Assembly: GCA_038143955.1 (NCBI GenBank)
Contig: JAYQMT010000005.1
Coordinates: forward strand, 1,054,001-1,118,000
DNA length: 64,000 nucleotides
Source: Porticoccus sp038143955
GTDB taxonomy: Bacteria > Pseudomonadota > Gammaproteobacteria > Pseudomonadales > Porticoccaceae
Direction: 5' to 3'
Shown here: positions 8,505 through 19,490 of the stretch, piece after piece
Layout of the letters: the number at the start of each line of letters is the position of its first letter
Numbering within the stretch: the first letter of the stretch is position 1
Made by a program: the position numbers and the translations under genes
The notes under the pieces: generated by a model
The model's input: the letters and a program-made list of their open reading frames with translations, nothing else
What the model was told of the DNA's origin: nothing
Databases searched by the model: none

Positions 8505-8563
8505 ATAGAATTATCAATGATTGGCTAGGTTATTTTTGCTGAATAATCAGTAATTAGACTGGG

Positions 8564-8794
8564 TTAATTTAAAATTTCATCTTCATCTTCATTTGTCTCA
8601 TTACTATCAGAACTCAACTCTACAGAAGTTGTTCCGTTTTTAAGAGAAGTATTCTGAATTTTAGAATTATCTTTTTTTGAGGTCTTAACATCTTTTGAAT
8701 CGGAAGAAAATACGACATTATCAAAGCTACCCTCGCTAAAACTCGATCGGACCTCACCGATGAGCACATCGCCTGTATATTCTAGATTCATCAT
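8564..8794 (-). CDS. Unrecognised small acidic protein
   Basis: I do not recognise this 76 aa product. The first third looks folded (MMNLEYTGDVLIGEVRSSFSEGSF); the rest is Ser/Lys/Asp/Glu-rich and ends in an acidic run (NEDEDEIL). The same frame stays open upstream for about 30 codons with protein-like sequence (SNASKISGAGVLGGQISRAK) but no start codon. An ATG at 8880 in another frame could reach it through a one-base change in the CGCCCTCC run. The true protein may therefore be about 105 aa. It lies 60 bp upstream of tonB on the same strand. Confidence 0.45.
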   Translation of the reverse strand: MMNLEYTGDVLIGEVRSSFSEGSFDNVVFSSDSKDVKTSKKDNSKIQNTSLKNGTTSVELSSDSNETNEDEDEILN

Positions 8795-9040
8795 TTTAAC
8801 TGGGCTAGATAACTTAGCGCGACTAATTTGACCACCAAGAACGCCTGCCCCGCTAATTTTTGATGCATTGGAGGGCGCATTTTTCGTGCAAACTTTTTAA
8901 CCTATTTATTTTGTTGTAAATAATAATTAGTATATAAAAGATATGCGTTGCTGTACCTCTAGTTTGCTACCTCTAGATGATTAAAGTATGTTTCAGTTTA
9001 ACTTTTCTGTGTATTTATTATGTGAAGTACCACTCACGGG

Positions 9041-10719
9041 TTAACTAGGTCTATCAGTCACTGCCCCGGTGGAGGCAGAGCTCACTGTTTTCGCATATTT
9101 TGCTAACAATCCTCTCGTATATCTTGGCGCAGGCCTTTTCCAGTTACTCTTTCTCTTAGACATTTCTATCTCACTAATATCAAGTGTAATCTTGCTATTT
9201 TGAGCATCAATTGTGATTTTATCGCCATTTTTAATCAATGAAATAGCTCCCCCTCATATGCTTCAGGCGTAATATGGCCGACCACAAACCCTCTGCTTCC
9301 GCCTGAAAAACGACCATCAGTGATAAGTGCGACGTCATTGCCCAGCCCTTTGCCCATAATTGCAGAGGTGGGACTTAACATTTCTCGCATACCAGGACCA
9401 CCTCTGGGGCCTTCGTAACGAATGACAACTACGTCCCCAGATACCACCTTCCCTTGGATAATAGCTGAAAAGCCCTGCTCCTCTGAGTCATATACTTTAG
9501 CTGTGCCAGTAAAACTCAAGCCTTCTTTGCCCGTAATTTTTGAAACCGCACCTTCAGGTGCTAAATTGCCGCTGAGTATCACCAGATGGCTATCTTTTTT
9601 AATTGGCTTATCAAAGGGCAGGATAATATTTTGTCCTTCAGGATAATCGGTTACCCCAGCCAAGTTTTCGGCCATTGTTTTTCCTGTGACTGTCATACAT
9701 TCACCATGTAACATTCCAGCATTCAACAAACGCTTCATCAATGGTTGAATTCCACCGATTTCAATTAATTCGGACATCAGATATTGTCCGCTTGGACGTA
9801 AATCAGCAATCACTGGTGTTTTTTTACCGATACGAACAAAATCCTGCAGGGTCAGTTCCACCCCAATAGTATCTGCCATTGCTATTAGGTGCAGCACTGC
9901 ATTAGTAGAGCCTCCTAGGGTAATAATCAGCGTAATTGCATTTTCAAACGCCTTTTTTGTCATAATATCAGATGGCTTTATATCATTTTCGAGCAGGTGA
10001 ACTATTGCTTTTCCTGCATCGATACAGTCTTGTTTTTTGTTGCTTGAAACAGCATTTTGTGCGGAACTATTTGGCATACTCATCCCCAAAGCCTCAATCG
10101 CTGAGGCTAGAGTATTTGCCGTATACATACCACCGCAAGACCCAGGGCCTGGGATCGCTGTTTTTTCAATATGTTCCAGTTGAGTAATAGGAATATCGCC
10201 GTTCGCATGACTACCCACGGCTTCAAATACAGAAACGATATCTGTATGGTTTTCTCCAGGCAAAATCGTTCCGCCATATACAAAGATTGAAGGACGGTTT
10301 AAACGCGCTAGGCCCATCAAACAACCAGGCATATTTTTATCGCAGCCACCAATAGCAATAATGCCGTCATGCCCCATGCCAGCCGAAACTGCCTCTATAG
10401 AATCGCAAATAACTTCACGTGATACTAAAGAATACTTCATACCCTCTGTACCCATAGAGATGCCATCAGACATGGTTAAAGTATTATAAATCACACTTTT
10501 GGCTCCAGCATTATCTACACCCTTACCCACTTCGTCTGCTAATGTATTGATATGCATGTTGCATGGCGTAACCATTGACCAAGTTGAGGCAATACCCACT
10601 TGTGATTTTTTAAAATCATCGTCGCTAAACCCAACCGCTCTGAGCATAGATCGACTGGGAGCCTGAGTTGGTCCGTCTACAATCTTAAGTGAATTTTTTC
10701 GTGATTTGTCTTTACTCAT
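9041..10719 (-). CDS. ilvD: Dihydroxy-acid dehydratase (one frameshift near 9247)
   Basis: IlvD dehydrates 2,3-dihydroxy acids to 2-keto acids in valine, isoleucine and CoA-precursor synthesis. It has an Fe-S cluster. Cluster ligands are visible in GGCDKNMPGCLMG and GPGSCGGMYTANT. The main frame runs to GHITPEAYEGE and breaks at a G5 run. The last about 65 residues (IKNGDKITIDAQNSKITLDI, then NWKRPAPRYTRGLLAKYAK and SSASTGAVTD) are in the next frame. The joined product is about 560 aa, the short IlvD class. It stands alone, without ilvA or ilvC nearby. Confidence 0.95.
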
Positions 10720-10918
10720 ATTTTGATCTTAATTTTTAATTTGAATAAACACACTATATAAATGTATAAACAAATTACAATCTAAATTGATAAGTTTGTT
10801 TGCTCATAAGCCTTTCATCCTAAAATATCGCAAATTAATCTTGTTTTAAACAGTTAACTGCTTTTTTGAAGATAAATTTTCTTTGTATTACTCCCTTAAA
10901 TTATTTAATCTTGCTGAT

Positions 10919-11557
10919 ATGGATTTCGATAAAAAAATATCATTCCAGCTTCCCGATGACGCCTTTGGGCGTCTAGATGAAGAAGATGATGAAAAATTTT
11001 ATAAAATACCTCGATTTGTTGCGCATATTGACTTCGGCGCAATAGATGCCGTGACAGATCTCTATCGAGAACATCTCCCAAAAACTGGCCATATCTTAGA
11101 TCTTATGAGTAGTTTCTTTTCACATTTTCCAGATGAAAATACATATAGCTCTGTAACAGGTTTAGGTATGAATGAAAGGGAGATGTTTCACAATAAACAG
11201 CTAGATGAATGGACTGTTCATAACCTAAATACCGATCCTATCCTACCTTTTGAAGACAACCAGTTCGACGCAGGGGTAATTTGCGTCTCCATTGACTATT
11301 TAATTGATCCTTTGTCTGTTCTGAAAGATATGGGAAGAGTTTTAAAAAAAGGTGCACCATTGGTTATATCTTTTTCAAATAGGTTTTTTGAGTCAAAGGC
11401 AACCTCTGTATGGCTTCAATTAGACGAAGAACAGCGTGCCTATCTAGTCAAATCATTTCTGGTTGACACCGAATGCTTTGAAGAAATAAAGCTCATTGAC
11501 TGTTCCCCAGAATTTGGTGATCCCCTGTATGCTGCTGTTGCCAAGAACATAGCCTAA
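10919..11557 (+). CDS. SAM-dependent methyltransferase-like protein
   Basis: This about 212 aa cytoplasmic protein looks like a class I methyltransferase. It has a helical start (YKIPRFVAHIDFGAIDAVTDLY) and a motif-I-like strand (TGHILDLMSSFFSHFP). Further along are DQFDAGVICVSIDYLIDPL near motif IV and VLKKGAPLVISFSNRFF resembling motif V/VI. The glycine-rich loop of motif I is degenerate (LMSSF), so cofactor binding is uncertain. ATG 10919 is preferred to the TTG at 10883. The substrate is unknown. It lies alone, convergent with the Do protease. Confidence 0.65.
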   Translation: MDFDKKISFQLPDDAFGRLDEEDDEKFYKIPRFVAHIDFGAIDAVTDLYREHLPKTGHILDLMSSFFSHFPDENTYSSVTGLGMNEREMFHNKQLDEWTVHNLNTDPILPFEDNQFDAGVICVSIDYLIDPLSVLKDMGRVLKKGAPLVISFSNRFFESKATSVWLQLDEEQRAYLVKSFLVDTECFEEIKLIDCSPEFGDPLYAAVAKNIA

Positions 11558-11580
11558 AGGTTTTTATCATCAAACTTTGG

Positions 11581-12956
11581 CTAACGAACGACCAAATACA
11601 TTGGCCGACCATTGCGACTGATCTGAAGCAGTATTGATCTTTCACTCAACTTGATTGCATCGTAGAAGTCACTTAAATCCTGGACTCTTTTTCTATTAAC
11701 CCCCACTATCAGGTCTCCGGGTCTCAATCCAGTATAAGCGGCTGGTGAATTAGGCTGCAAATCTGCAACAATTAGACCGCTACTTTTGGGGCTTTTTTCT
11801 AGCGTGATGCCCTCAAGAAGAGGTGGCATTTTTCCGTCAACCGAAGAAGTTTGTTGCTCCCCAATCCCTACTATTATTTTTTTTTTGTTTTACCTTCACG
11901 AATTAAACTGACTTTTACTTTATCACCTACTTCTTTAATTCCGATTTGGCTTCTTAGTTGACCGCCTGAACTAGTGGGTCTTCCATCAATAGCGGTTATT
12001 ACATCACCAGCTTTTAAACCGGCTTCTTCTGCTTGTGAGTTTTCAGCTACACCAGTTACTAAGACACCCTGCTGTCCATTTTTTAAAGAAAATGCCTGAC
12101 GTAATTCTGGTGTAATATCTTGAATAGAAATTCCAAGTTGACCTCTTTTAACCTCACCTGTTTTAAGAATTTGATCCATACTAGCTTTAGCCATATTTAC
12201 AGGTATTGCAAAACCAATACCTACATTTCCACCTGAGGGTGCAATGATTGCTGTGTTAATTCCTATTAAATCTCCCTTTAGGCTAACGAGTGCACCTCCA
12301 GAATTTCCAGGATTAATTGATGCATCAGTTTGAATAAAGTTCTCATAGCCCTCTATTCCGAGACCTGTCCGGCCTAAAGCACTCACTATGCCTGTCGTAA
12401 CTGTTTGGCCTAGCCCGAAAGGATTCCCTATAGCTACAACAAAATCCCCTACATCTAACTTATTAGAGTTACCAAACTTGACCTCAGAAAGATTTTTTGC
12501 ATCTACTTTTAATATGGCGATGTCTAGCTCAGGATCAACACCTTTAATCTCAGCGGTAAATTCTCGACCGTCAACTAATGATACTCGGACTTCATCAGAA
12601 CTTTTAACTACATGATAATTAGTCATAATTATCCCATCAGCAGCATCAACAATTACACCTGAACCTGCGCTTTGTCTTCTTTTACGGGGCTTTTGCATCT
12701 CAGGCATATTCCGACCACGCTGGTTAAAGAATTTCCTAAAGAAGGGATCATTCATTAGAGGATTTTGCGACTGATTATTTGTTGAGAAAGTGGCAATATT
12801 TACCACTGCAGGATTTACCTGTTTTAGCATTGAAGAAAGGGATGGGAGTTTATTGCCAGAGCCATCCGACAAAGGAAGCGCACCATATGTTTCTAAAGAA
12901 AAACTAGAAATAAAAAGCCAAACAACTAAGTTTTTAAAAAATGACATTAATGACAT
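11581..12956 (-). CDS. Do-family periplasmic serine protease (DegP/DegQ/MucD type, one frameshift near 11880)
   Basis: This is a trypsin-like protease and chaperone of the periplasm. A signal peptide is followed by the catalytic triad: His in TNYHVV, Asp in DPELDIAIL, Ser in GNSGGAL. PDZ1 comes next (QLGISIQDITPELRQ to AGDVITAIDGRP). The frame breaks at an A8 run. PDZ2 (LQPNSPAAYTGLRPGDLIVGVNRKRV) follows in the next frame, giving about 458 aa. Two PDZ domains exclude DegS. ATG 12956 (MSLMSFFK) is preferred over the upstream TTG. The MPEMQKPRKRRQ loop is basic. Which paralogue it is cannot be decided. Confidence 0.9.
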
Positions 12957-13095
12957 TATTGCTCCCAAAATCCAATTAACAAGAATTTATGCATATTCAT
13001 ATAATTAACTATTTTATGTAAATATAAAAGACAAAACTAAATTTTTACTAAAAAAACTTGTAATATGCAACTATTATTTTAATGGAGGATAATTC

Positions 13096-14112
13096 GTGAA
13101 AGCCGCAGTCCTACGAGATATAAATGGGCCAAATTGCCTAGAAATAAAGGATATAAAAATGCCAGAACCTTCATCAAGCGAAGTGCGCGTAAAAATCGTG
13201 GCTTCGGCACTAAATAGAAGAGATTACTGGATTACAAGAGGAGGGTACCCAGGTACTAAAACACCATGTATTGCCGGTTCAGATGGAGCTGGTGTTATTG
13301 ATAAAGTCGGTGAGAATATAAGTCCTAATATGCTTGGAAAAGAAGTAATTCTATATCCAGCTAGAGAATGGGGAGAAAGTGACATTTATTATGGACCAAA
13401 TTTTCGAGTGCTCGGAATGCCAGATCAAGGCACTTTTGCAGAATATATTTGCAGCCCTGCAAAAGATGTTTATGCCAAGCCAGAACACCTAAGTTGGGAA
13501 GAAGCTGCTGCTATTCCATTAGCTGGACTTACTGCTTGGCGAGCAGTTGTTACGCAAGCTGAAGTCCATAAAAATCAAAAGGTTTTAGTCACTGGAGCAG
13601 GAGGTGGGGTATCTACTTTTGTTGTGCTTTGGTGTTTACATATAGGGGCTAAAGTTTATATCAGTAGTAGTAGCAAAGAAAAGATTAATGATGCTATAAA
13701 ACTTGGTGTGACTGCAGGTGAAAACTATAATTCTAAAAGTTGCTATAAAAAATTATTTGATCAATCGGGTGGTTTTGATGTGGTGATAGATAGTGCTGCA
13801 GGTGATTTATTTAATGAAGTGCTCGACACACTTTTGCCGGGAGGACGTTATGTATTCTTTGGATCTACGGCTGGCCGTCCGCCTGAAGGGCTTCCAATGG
13901 GGAAAGTATTTTTTAATCATATACGTATCCAAGGGACAACTATGGGTAACAATGCTGAATTCATTGATATGTTAGATTTTTTGACGAAACATAAAATCAA
14001 ACCGATCATTGATTCTATATATCCTCTATCGGATATTATTAAAGCTCATGATAAAATGGAAGTATTTGGGCATACTGGTAAGATCGTTCTTTTAAATAAT
14101 CTCACTGATTGA
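13096..14112 (+). CDS. Medium-chain dehydrogenase/reductase, quinone oxidoreductase-like
   Basis: This 338 aa MDR-family enzyme probably uses NADPH. A GroES-like N-terminal domain (MKAAVLRDINGPNCLEIKD; ALNRRDYWITRGGYP; GSDGAGVIDKVG) precedes a Rossmann fold (QKVLVTGAGGGVSTF) and a C-terminal PLSDIIKAHDKME helix. The structural-zinc cysteine cluster of classical alcohol dehydrogenases is absent, pointing to the zinc-independent reductase group. The GTG start at 13096 has a strong GGAGG 9 nt upstream. The substrate is unknown. Confidence 0.8.
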   Translation: MKAAVLRDINGPNCLEIKDIKMPEPSSSEVRVKIVASALNRRDYWITRGGYPGTKTPCIAGSDGAGVIDKVGENISPNMLGKEVILYPAREWGESDIYYGPNFRVLGMPDQGTFAEYICSPAKDVYAKPEHLSWEEAAAIPLAGLTAWRAVVTQAEVHKNQKVLVTGAGGGVSTFVVLWCLHIGAKVYISSSSKEKINDAIKLGVTAGENYNSKSCYKKLFDQSGGFDVVIDSAAGDLFNEVLDTLLPGGRYVFFGSTAGRPPEGLPMGKVFFNHIRIQGTTMGNNAEFIDMLDFLTKHKIKPIIDSIYPLSDIIKAHDKMEVFGHTGKIVLLNNLTD

Positions 14113-14154
14113 TATTTGACCGAACGGGATTCCTTAGCTAATGTTCAGTATTAA

Positions 14155-14406
14155 ATGAAGGGGAGCGTAAAATTGACAGAGTCGAACAAAACCATTAATT
14201 TTGAGAAAAAAATAAATGCACTAGAAAAAATAGTAGATGATATGGAGAAGGGCTCTTTAAGCCTTGAAGATTCTCTCAAGTTTTTTGAGGATGGAATTAA
14301 AATTACCCGCGAATGTCAGCAAGCCCTAAAAGATGCTGAGCTAAAAGTTGAGACATTAACTTCAGAAATAAGTACTCACGAAAAATTCGACACCGATAAA
14401 ACTTAA
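14155..14406 (+). CDS. xseB: Exodeoxyribonuclease VII small subunit
   Basis: XseB is the small helical subunit of exonuclease VII. The 83 aa product carries the family pattern FEKKINALEKIVDDMEKGSL followed by LEDSLKFFEDGIKITRECQQAL. A better ribosome-binding site (AAGGGGAG, 14158-14165) sits 7 nt before a TTG at 14173, so translation may start there (LTESNK). The stop overlaps the start of ispA (TAATG). The order xseB-ispA-dxs is classic. Confidence 0.93.
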   Translation: MKGSVKLTESNKTINFEKKINALEKIVDDMEKGSLSLEDSLKFFEDGIKITRECQQALKDAELKVETLTSEISTHEKFDTDKT

Positions 14407-15299
14407 TGGAAAGCGAAAATTTTGCCAATTTCTTAAAGCATTGCCAACAAAGAGTTAACAGGAAGTTAACTTGTATTCTGAATGAAAAAGATGATGGTAA
14501 TAGTCTGCTTAATGAAGCTATCATTTATAGTGTTTTAAATGGCGGTAAACGCTTAAGACCTACGTTAACATACGCTACAGCTCAGGCTTTAGGTGGGTTG
14601 ACAGAAGATACCGACCTTGTAGCCATGGCGGTTGAATTAATTCATGCTTATTCCCTAATACATGATGACTTACCATCAATGGATGATGACAGCCTAAGAA
14701 GAAACCAACCGACATGTCATGTTGTTTTTGGCGAAGCTCTTGCGATACTCGCAGGAGATGCCTTGCAGTCTTTAGCTTTTATTCAGCTTACAAAACTCAA
14801 CAAGGTTTCTCCTGAGATATCTCTAACGCTGGTAAGCTCTCTAGCAAATGCTGCTGGGCCCGAGGGTATGGTTAAAGGTCAGGCAATAGATATTAATTCT
14901 GTTAATCGGTTTTTGACGCTTGAAGAATTGGAATTAATGCACCATAAAAAAACTGGTGCATTAATTCTTGCAAGTATAATTATGGGTGCCCTTTCGACAG
15001 GGAAAGCAAGCAAATTACAGCTCGACGCCCTAAAAAATTATGGCATATCTATTGGCCTAGCATTTCAGGTCCAAGATGACATTCTTGATGTTTCAGGTGA
15101 TACTAAAATAATTGGAAAAGTAGCTGGCTCAGATCAAGCACTTAATAAAGCTACTTATGTTAAACTTCTTGGTCTGGATGGCGCCAAAAAAAAAGCGCTG
15201 CAACTTCATGAATCGGCAATAGCTGCGCTTGAAATTTTTGATGGTAATGCAAAACAATTAAGAGCGATTGCTGATTATGTTATAAGTAGAAAATTCTAG
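14406..15299 (+). CDS. ispA: Farnesyl diphosphate synthase (polyprenyl synthetase)
   Basis: This enzyme condenses isopentenyl and dimethylallyl/geranyl diphosphates to farnesyl diphosphate. The 297 aa product has the first Asp-rich motif (HDDLPSMDDD, then RRNQPT), GGKRLRP near the start, and the second Asp motif (FQVQDDILDVSGD). Length and motif spacing match IspA rather than octaprenyl synthases. The gene is translationally coupled to xseB and followed by dxs. Confidence 0.95.
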   Translation: MESENFANFLKHCQQRVNRKLTCILNEKDDGNSLLNEAIIYSVLNGGKRLRPTLTYATAQALGGLTEDTDLVAMAVELIHAYSLIHDDLPSMDDDSLRRNQPTCHVVFGEALAILAGDALQSLAFIQLTKLNKVSPEISLTLVSSLANAAGPEGMVKGQAIDINSVNRFLTLEELELMHHKKTGALILASIIMGALSTGKASKLQLDALKNYGISIGLAFQVQDDILDVSGDTKIIGKVAGSDQALNKATYVKLLGLDGAKKKALQLHESAIAALEIFDGNAKQLRAIADYVISRKF

Positions 15300-15406
15300 G
15301 CATCCATTATATTTTAAATATAGTGATCTCGATTAAGAAGCTCATCTAAAATAAATTTACTAGTAGTTTAGTGTATTATTAGACCCTCACTGTGGACATG
15401 AAATAG

Positions 15407-17310
15407 ATGACAAAAACCTTTGACAGTATCCCCTTGAAAGGCCAGAGACTCCCCTGCTCGATACTATTAACGATCCATCTGAAATGAGGAGTCTTAGTTC
15501 AGAGCAATTGCTTATGCTGGCAGATGAGTTGAGGAGTTACCTTTTATTTAGTGTTGGGCAAAGTGGTGGTCATTTTGGTGCAGGACTTGGCGCTATCGAG
15601 TTAACTATTGCTCTTCATTATATCTTTGATACTCCAGACGATAAACTAGTATGGGACGTTGGTCATCAAGCATACCCACATAAAATTTTGACTGGTAGAA
15701 GAGAAGAGATTACTACTATTCGCAAGGCTGAAGGACTGTCACCTTTTCCCCATCGACGAGAAAGTAAATATGATACCTTTGGGGTTGGTCACTCAAGCAC
15801 CTCGATTAGTGCAGCGTTAGGTATGGCTCTTGCCTCAAAGCTTAAAAAGAAAAATAATAAAACTGTCGCAATTATTGGTGATGGAGCCATGACAGCAGGA
15901 ATGGCTTTTGAGGCACTCAATCATACCGCCCACACTGATGCCGATCTATTAGTTGTGCTAAACGATAACAATATGTCGATTTCACAAAATGTAGGTGGGC
16001 TTGCTAAATATTTTTCTAAAATATGGTCTAGTCGTTTTTATAACACAATACGTGAAGGTGGAAAAAAGGTTCTTAAGGCAGTGCCTGCTGCTTCTGCGTT
16101 TGTAAAAAAGACTGAGGTTCATCTCAAAGCGATGGTTGCCCCAGGAATTGTATTTGAAGAACTAGGCTTCAATTATATTGGGCCTATAGACGGTCATAAT
16201 TTACCCCTTCTTATAAAAACTTTAGCTAACTTAAAATCACTCTCAAGTCCAATTCTACTTCATACCATAACACAAAAAGGTAGAGGCTTCGGCCCTGCAG
16301 AATCAGATCCTGTTGGTTACCATGCATTAAATAAAATTGAATCAAGCATAGCTAAAAACGAGCAATTTAAACCAACAAAACAAAATAATAAGAAATACCA
16401 ACAAATTTTTGGTGACTGGTTATGTGATATGGCGCATGAAGATTTGTCTCTTGTAGCTATAACTCCAGCGATGTGTGAAGGGTCTGGCATGGTTGAGTTT
16501 TCTCAGCGTTATCCAGATCGTTTTTATGATGTTGCTATAGCAGAACAACATGCTGTTACACTAGCGGCTGGCTTGGCATGCGAGGGTATTAAACCTGTAG
16601 TTGCTATTTACTCTACCTTTTTACAACGAGCCTATGATCAGCTCATTCATGATGTGGCTCTTCAAGATTTAAATGTACTATTTGCCATAGATAGAGCAGG
16701 GCTTGTTGGAGAAGATGGTGCAAGCCATGGGGGTAGCTTCGATATAACCTTTCTCAGATGTATTCCAAATCTCATTATTATGACACCGTCTGATGAAAAT
16801 CAAACTCGTCAGATGCTTTATACTGGATTTATTCATGATGGCTGCGCTGCAGTGCGATATCCACGAGGGGTTGGTCCAGGAGTAGAAATAAACAAAAAAA
16901 TGACTGCTCTTCGTATAGGTAAAGGTGAAGTTGTTCAAGAAGGGGAGTTAATAGCAATATTAAATTTTGGGGCGCTGCTAGAAACAGCTAAGGAGGTAGG
17001 CTCTAAACTTAATGCTACGGTTATCGATATGCGCTTTGTTAAGCCACTAGATGAGGCTCTAGTAGAGAAGCTATCCAAAGAGAATGTTCTGCTAGTGACT
17101 ATTGAGGATAACGCAATCGCTGGAGGAGCCGGCAGTGCTGTGGCTGAACACTTAGCTCTTTGAAGGGCAAAAGCGAAGATACTTCATATTGGACTCCCAG
17201 ATAAATTTATCTCTCATGGGAGCAGGAAATACCAATTAAACCAAGCGGGCTTGGATGCAGAAAATATTAAATTAGCTATCCAAAAAAAGTTGGACTCAAT
17301 CAACTATTAA
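15407..17310 (+). CDS. dxs: 1-deoxy-D-xylulose-5-phosphate synthase (frameshift near 15432, in-frame TGA at 17161)
   Basis: DXS makes DXP from pyruvate and glyceraldehyde-3-phosphate using thiamine diphosphate, the first step of the MEP isoprenoid pathway. ATG 15407 gives MTKTFDSIP; a C-run indel then moves to the main frame at LERPETPLLDTINDP. The ThDP motif GDGAMTAGMAFEALNH...NDNNMSIS, the catalytic Glu/His region (YDVAIAEQHAVTLAAG) and DRAGLVGEDGASHGG are present. The main frame stops with TGA at 17161-17163 after AEHLAL. The same frame continues as KILHIGLPDKFISHGS...LDAENI to TAA at 17310, the expected C-terminus. The full product is about 634 aa. Confidence 0.95.
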
Positions 17311-17327
17311 TTAAAAACTTTAATATA

Positions 17328-19490
17328 TTAAAATTGCCTGCTAAATGGAGGCAAGTCAGCTAATAGTTTTTCGCCGTAACGCTTAGTTAAAATTCGGCGG
17401 TCTAAAATTGTAACCCTCCCAGTATCAGCTTCGCTTCTGATGAGTCTTCCACATGCTTGATGCAATCTTATCGATGCTTCAGGTAACATTAACTCCATAA
17501 AAGGGTTGCCCCCCTGCTCTTCAATCCATTCAGACAGCGTTCTATAAATAGGGTCATCAGGCACTGAAAACGGTATCTTTGCAATAATCACATGTCGACA
17601 ATAATCACCAGGAAAATCCATACCTTCAGCAAAGCTTGCTAATCCAAAAATAATGCTACCATTATTCTCGTCTATAGCTTGTTTATGGCGACAAACGATT
17701 TCGTGATGGGTAAACAGCCCTTGAGTCAATATGTTCTTCTTAAAATCTCCAGAAAGTCCATCGAAAACTTGATCCATTTGTCGGCGAGAGGAAAACAAAA
17801 CTAGTGTTCCCTCATTAGAATCAATTAATTGAGGTAATTTTTTTATGAGGGCGACTGTATGTGCTGTTGAATCACCTGCATCAACCCCTATATCCGGAAT
17901 CAGAAGAGAACCTGCGTTGAAAAAATTAAAGGCGCCTTCCACTGCTTTGCACTCCGAGTTACCGGGCAAATCAACATTTTTTTTAAAATTGTTAAAACTT
18001 CCCAGCGTTCTTATTGTAGCTGAGGTGAGTATGGCAGAATAGCAATGTTTCCATAAATTCATCTGAAGTATACCTCCAGCATCTGTTGGAGAAGAAGATA
18101 GGCAGATATCTATATTTCCTAAATTCGACTCTTCAATTGATAGCCATCTAGCACTTGGAGATCTTTCATGTTGAATTGTCATATCATTGTCCTCAGTTTC
18201 TAAATCATGATGAGAACTCTGAGAATAGCTTTGCCATAATTGCTTAATTGATTCAGCTCTGCCTTGCCAGGAACCTATTTGTTGAAATAACTGCTCTAGA
18301 TCTATCCTCGGAATAGGAGAGTGAGGATCATCCATTATATCAGTTAATTTTTCGGATAGTGTCTTAGCAAGATTGGAAAAAATATTTAGCTCTTTTGAAA
18401 TATTTTCAGATATTTCTCTAATCTCATCCCCAGGATCACCACGAGAAAATCTAAATAATGACTTACCGACATCATTTTTTTCAATATATTTTTCAAATAT
18501 AGGGTAGCTTAACCCAATAAGTTTTCCGGATATATCTGCGGCATCACCAATTTTTTCAAAGTAGCCTTGCAGTATTGGAGCACCCTTAAAAAGTGGGTGC
18601 TTTACTGATATTTGTTTTTTTATCTGACCTAACCAATTTGTCGAACTTTTTAATCGGCATTGACTTGAAAAGTGATTAATTGCTGTCGAGCTTATCTTGT
18701 GAGCCTCATCAAATATATAAATTGTTTCTTCTGGAGCTGGTAAAATAACTCCTCCGCCTAGAGCTAAATCAGCCATTACTAAGTCATGATTAGCAACAAT
18801 ACATTCAGATTTTTCTATATCATCTCTTGCCTTAAAAAAACAACACTTTGCAATATGTCGACACTTTCGTCCTGCACACTGACTTCGATTGACTGTCAGA
18901 GGTCTCCAGTCTATGTCCTCTAAGATATCAGACCAACTATCTCTATCACCAAGCCAAGTGCCATCACTTATAGCTTTATCCATTGTGCGATATTTTTTTA
19001 TTATATTTTCTGAAGGGTTGAAGTTAACCTCATCATCGAATAAAAATACACCACTTTCTTTTGCCTTAGCCCCATCTAGGCACTGTTCTAACCTTAAGGG
19101 GCAGAGATATCGCCCACGGCCTTTTACAAGACTCACACTGTAATTCCAATCTGCACTTTTTAGTAACATAGGGATATCTTTATTAACAAGCTGTTCTTGT
19201 AGGGCAACTGTTCCTGTTGACACAACAACCTGCTTTCCTGTTAATCTTGCTAAAGGAAGTGTTGATAATAAATAAGCAATAGTTTTACCAGTGCCGGTTC
19301 CAGCCTCGACTACGCAGATACCATTATCTGAATTTCTTTGACCTGATGCATCTTGCTTTATATTACAAACTGTATTGGCAACTAAAGATATCATCTGTTT
19401 TTGTCCTAATCTTGGACGCAAACTATTATTTTCTAGAAATTTTCTATAGCCCTCTTGAATCTTTTTTTTTGTATCTATTTCTAGAGTCAT
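17328..19490 (-). CDS. dinG: DinG/YoaA-type Fe-S helicase
   Basis: This is an XPD-like 5'-3' superfamily 2 DNA helicase. The 720 aa product has Walker A (VEAGTGTGKTIAY), an Fe-S domain with cysteines in CPLRLEQC and QCAGRKCRHIAKCCF, and Walker B DEAH (YIFDEAHK). Motifs III-VI include TSATIRTLGSF, GLASFAEGMDFPG and HQACGRLIRSE. It could equally be named YoaA, the close paralogue. ATG 19490 overlaps the stop of the upstream acyltransferase gene (ATGA). It converges on dxs with 17 bp between. Confidence 0.88.
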   Translation of the reverse strand: MTLEIDTKKKIQEGYRKFLENNSLRPRLGQKQMISLVANTVCNIKQDASGQRNSDNGICVVEAGTGTGKTIAYLLSTLPLARLTGKQVVVSTGTVALQEQLVNKDIPMLLKSADWNYSVSLVKGRGRYLCPLRLEQCLDGAKAKESGVFLFDDEVNFNPSENIIKKYRTMDKAISDGTWLGDRDSWSDILEDIDWRPLTVNRSQCAGRKCRHIAKCCFFKARDDIEKSECIVANHDLVMADLALGGGVILPAPEETIYIFDEAHKISSTAINHFSSQCRLKSSTNWLGQIKKQISVKHPLFKGAPILQGYFEKIGDAADISGKLIGLSYPIFEKYIEKNDVGKSLFRFSRGDPGDEIREISENISKELNIFSNLAKTLSEKLTDIMDDPHSPIPRIDLEQLFQQIGSWQGRAESIKQLWQSYSQSSHHDLETEDNDMTIQHERSPSARWLSIEESNLGNIDICLSSSPTDAGGILQMNLWKHCYSAILTSATIRTLGSFNNFKKNVDLPGNSECKAVEGAFNFFNAGSLLIPDIGVDAGDSTAHTVALIKKLPQLIDSNEGTLVLFSSRRQMDQVFDGLSGDFKKNILTQGLFTHHEIVCRHKQAIDENNGSIIFGLASFAEGMDFPGDYCRHVIIAKIPFSVPDDPIYRTLSEWIEEQGGNPFMELMLPEASIRLHQACGRLIRSEADTGRVTILDRRILTKRYGEKLLADLPPFSRQF

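Noticed and set aside
8505..8563. Fur box upstream of tonB
   Set aside because: Only scattered partial matches such as TTGATAATTC; nothing better than expected in AT-rich DNA.
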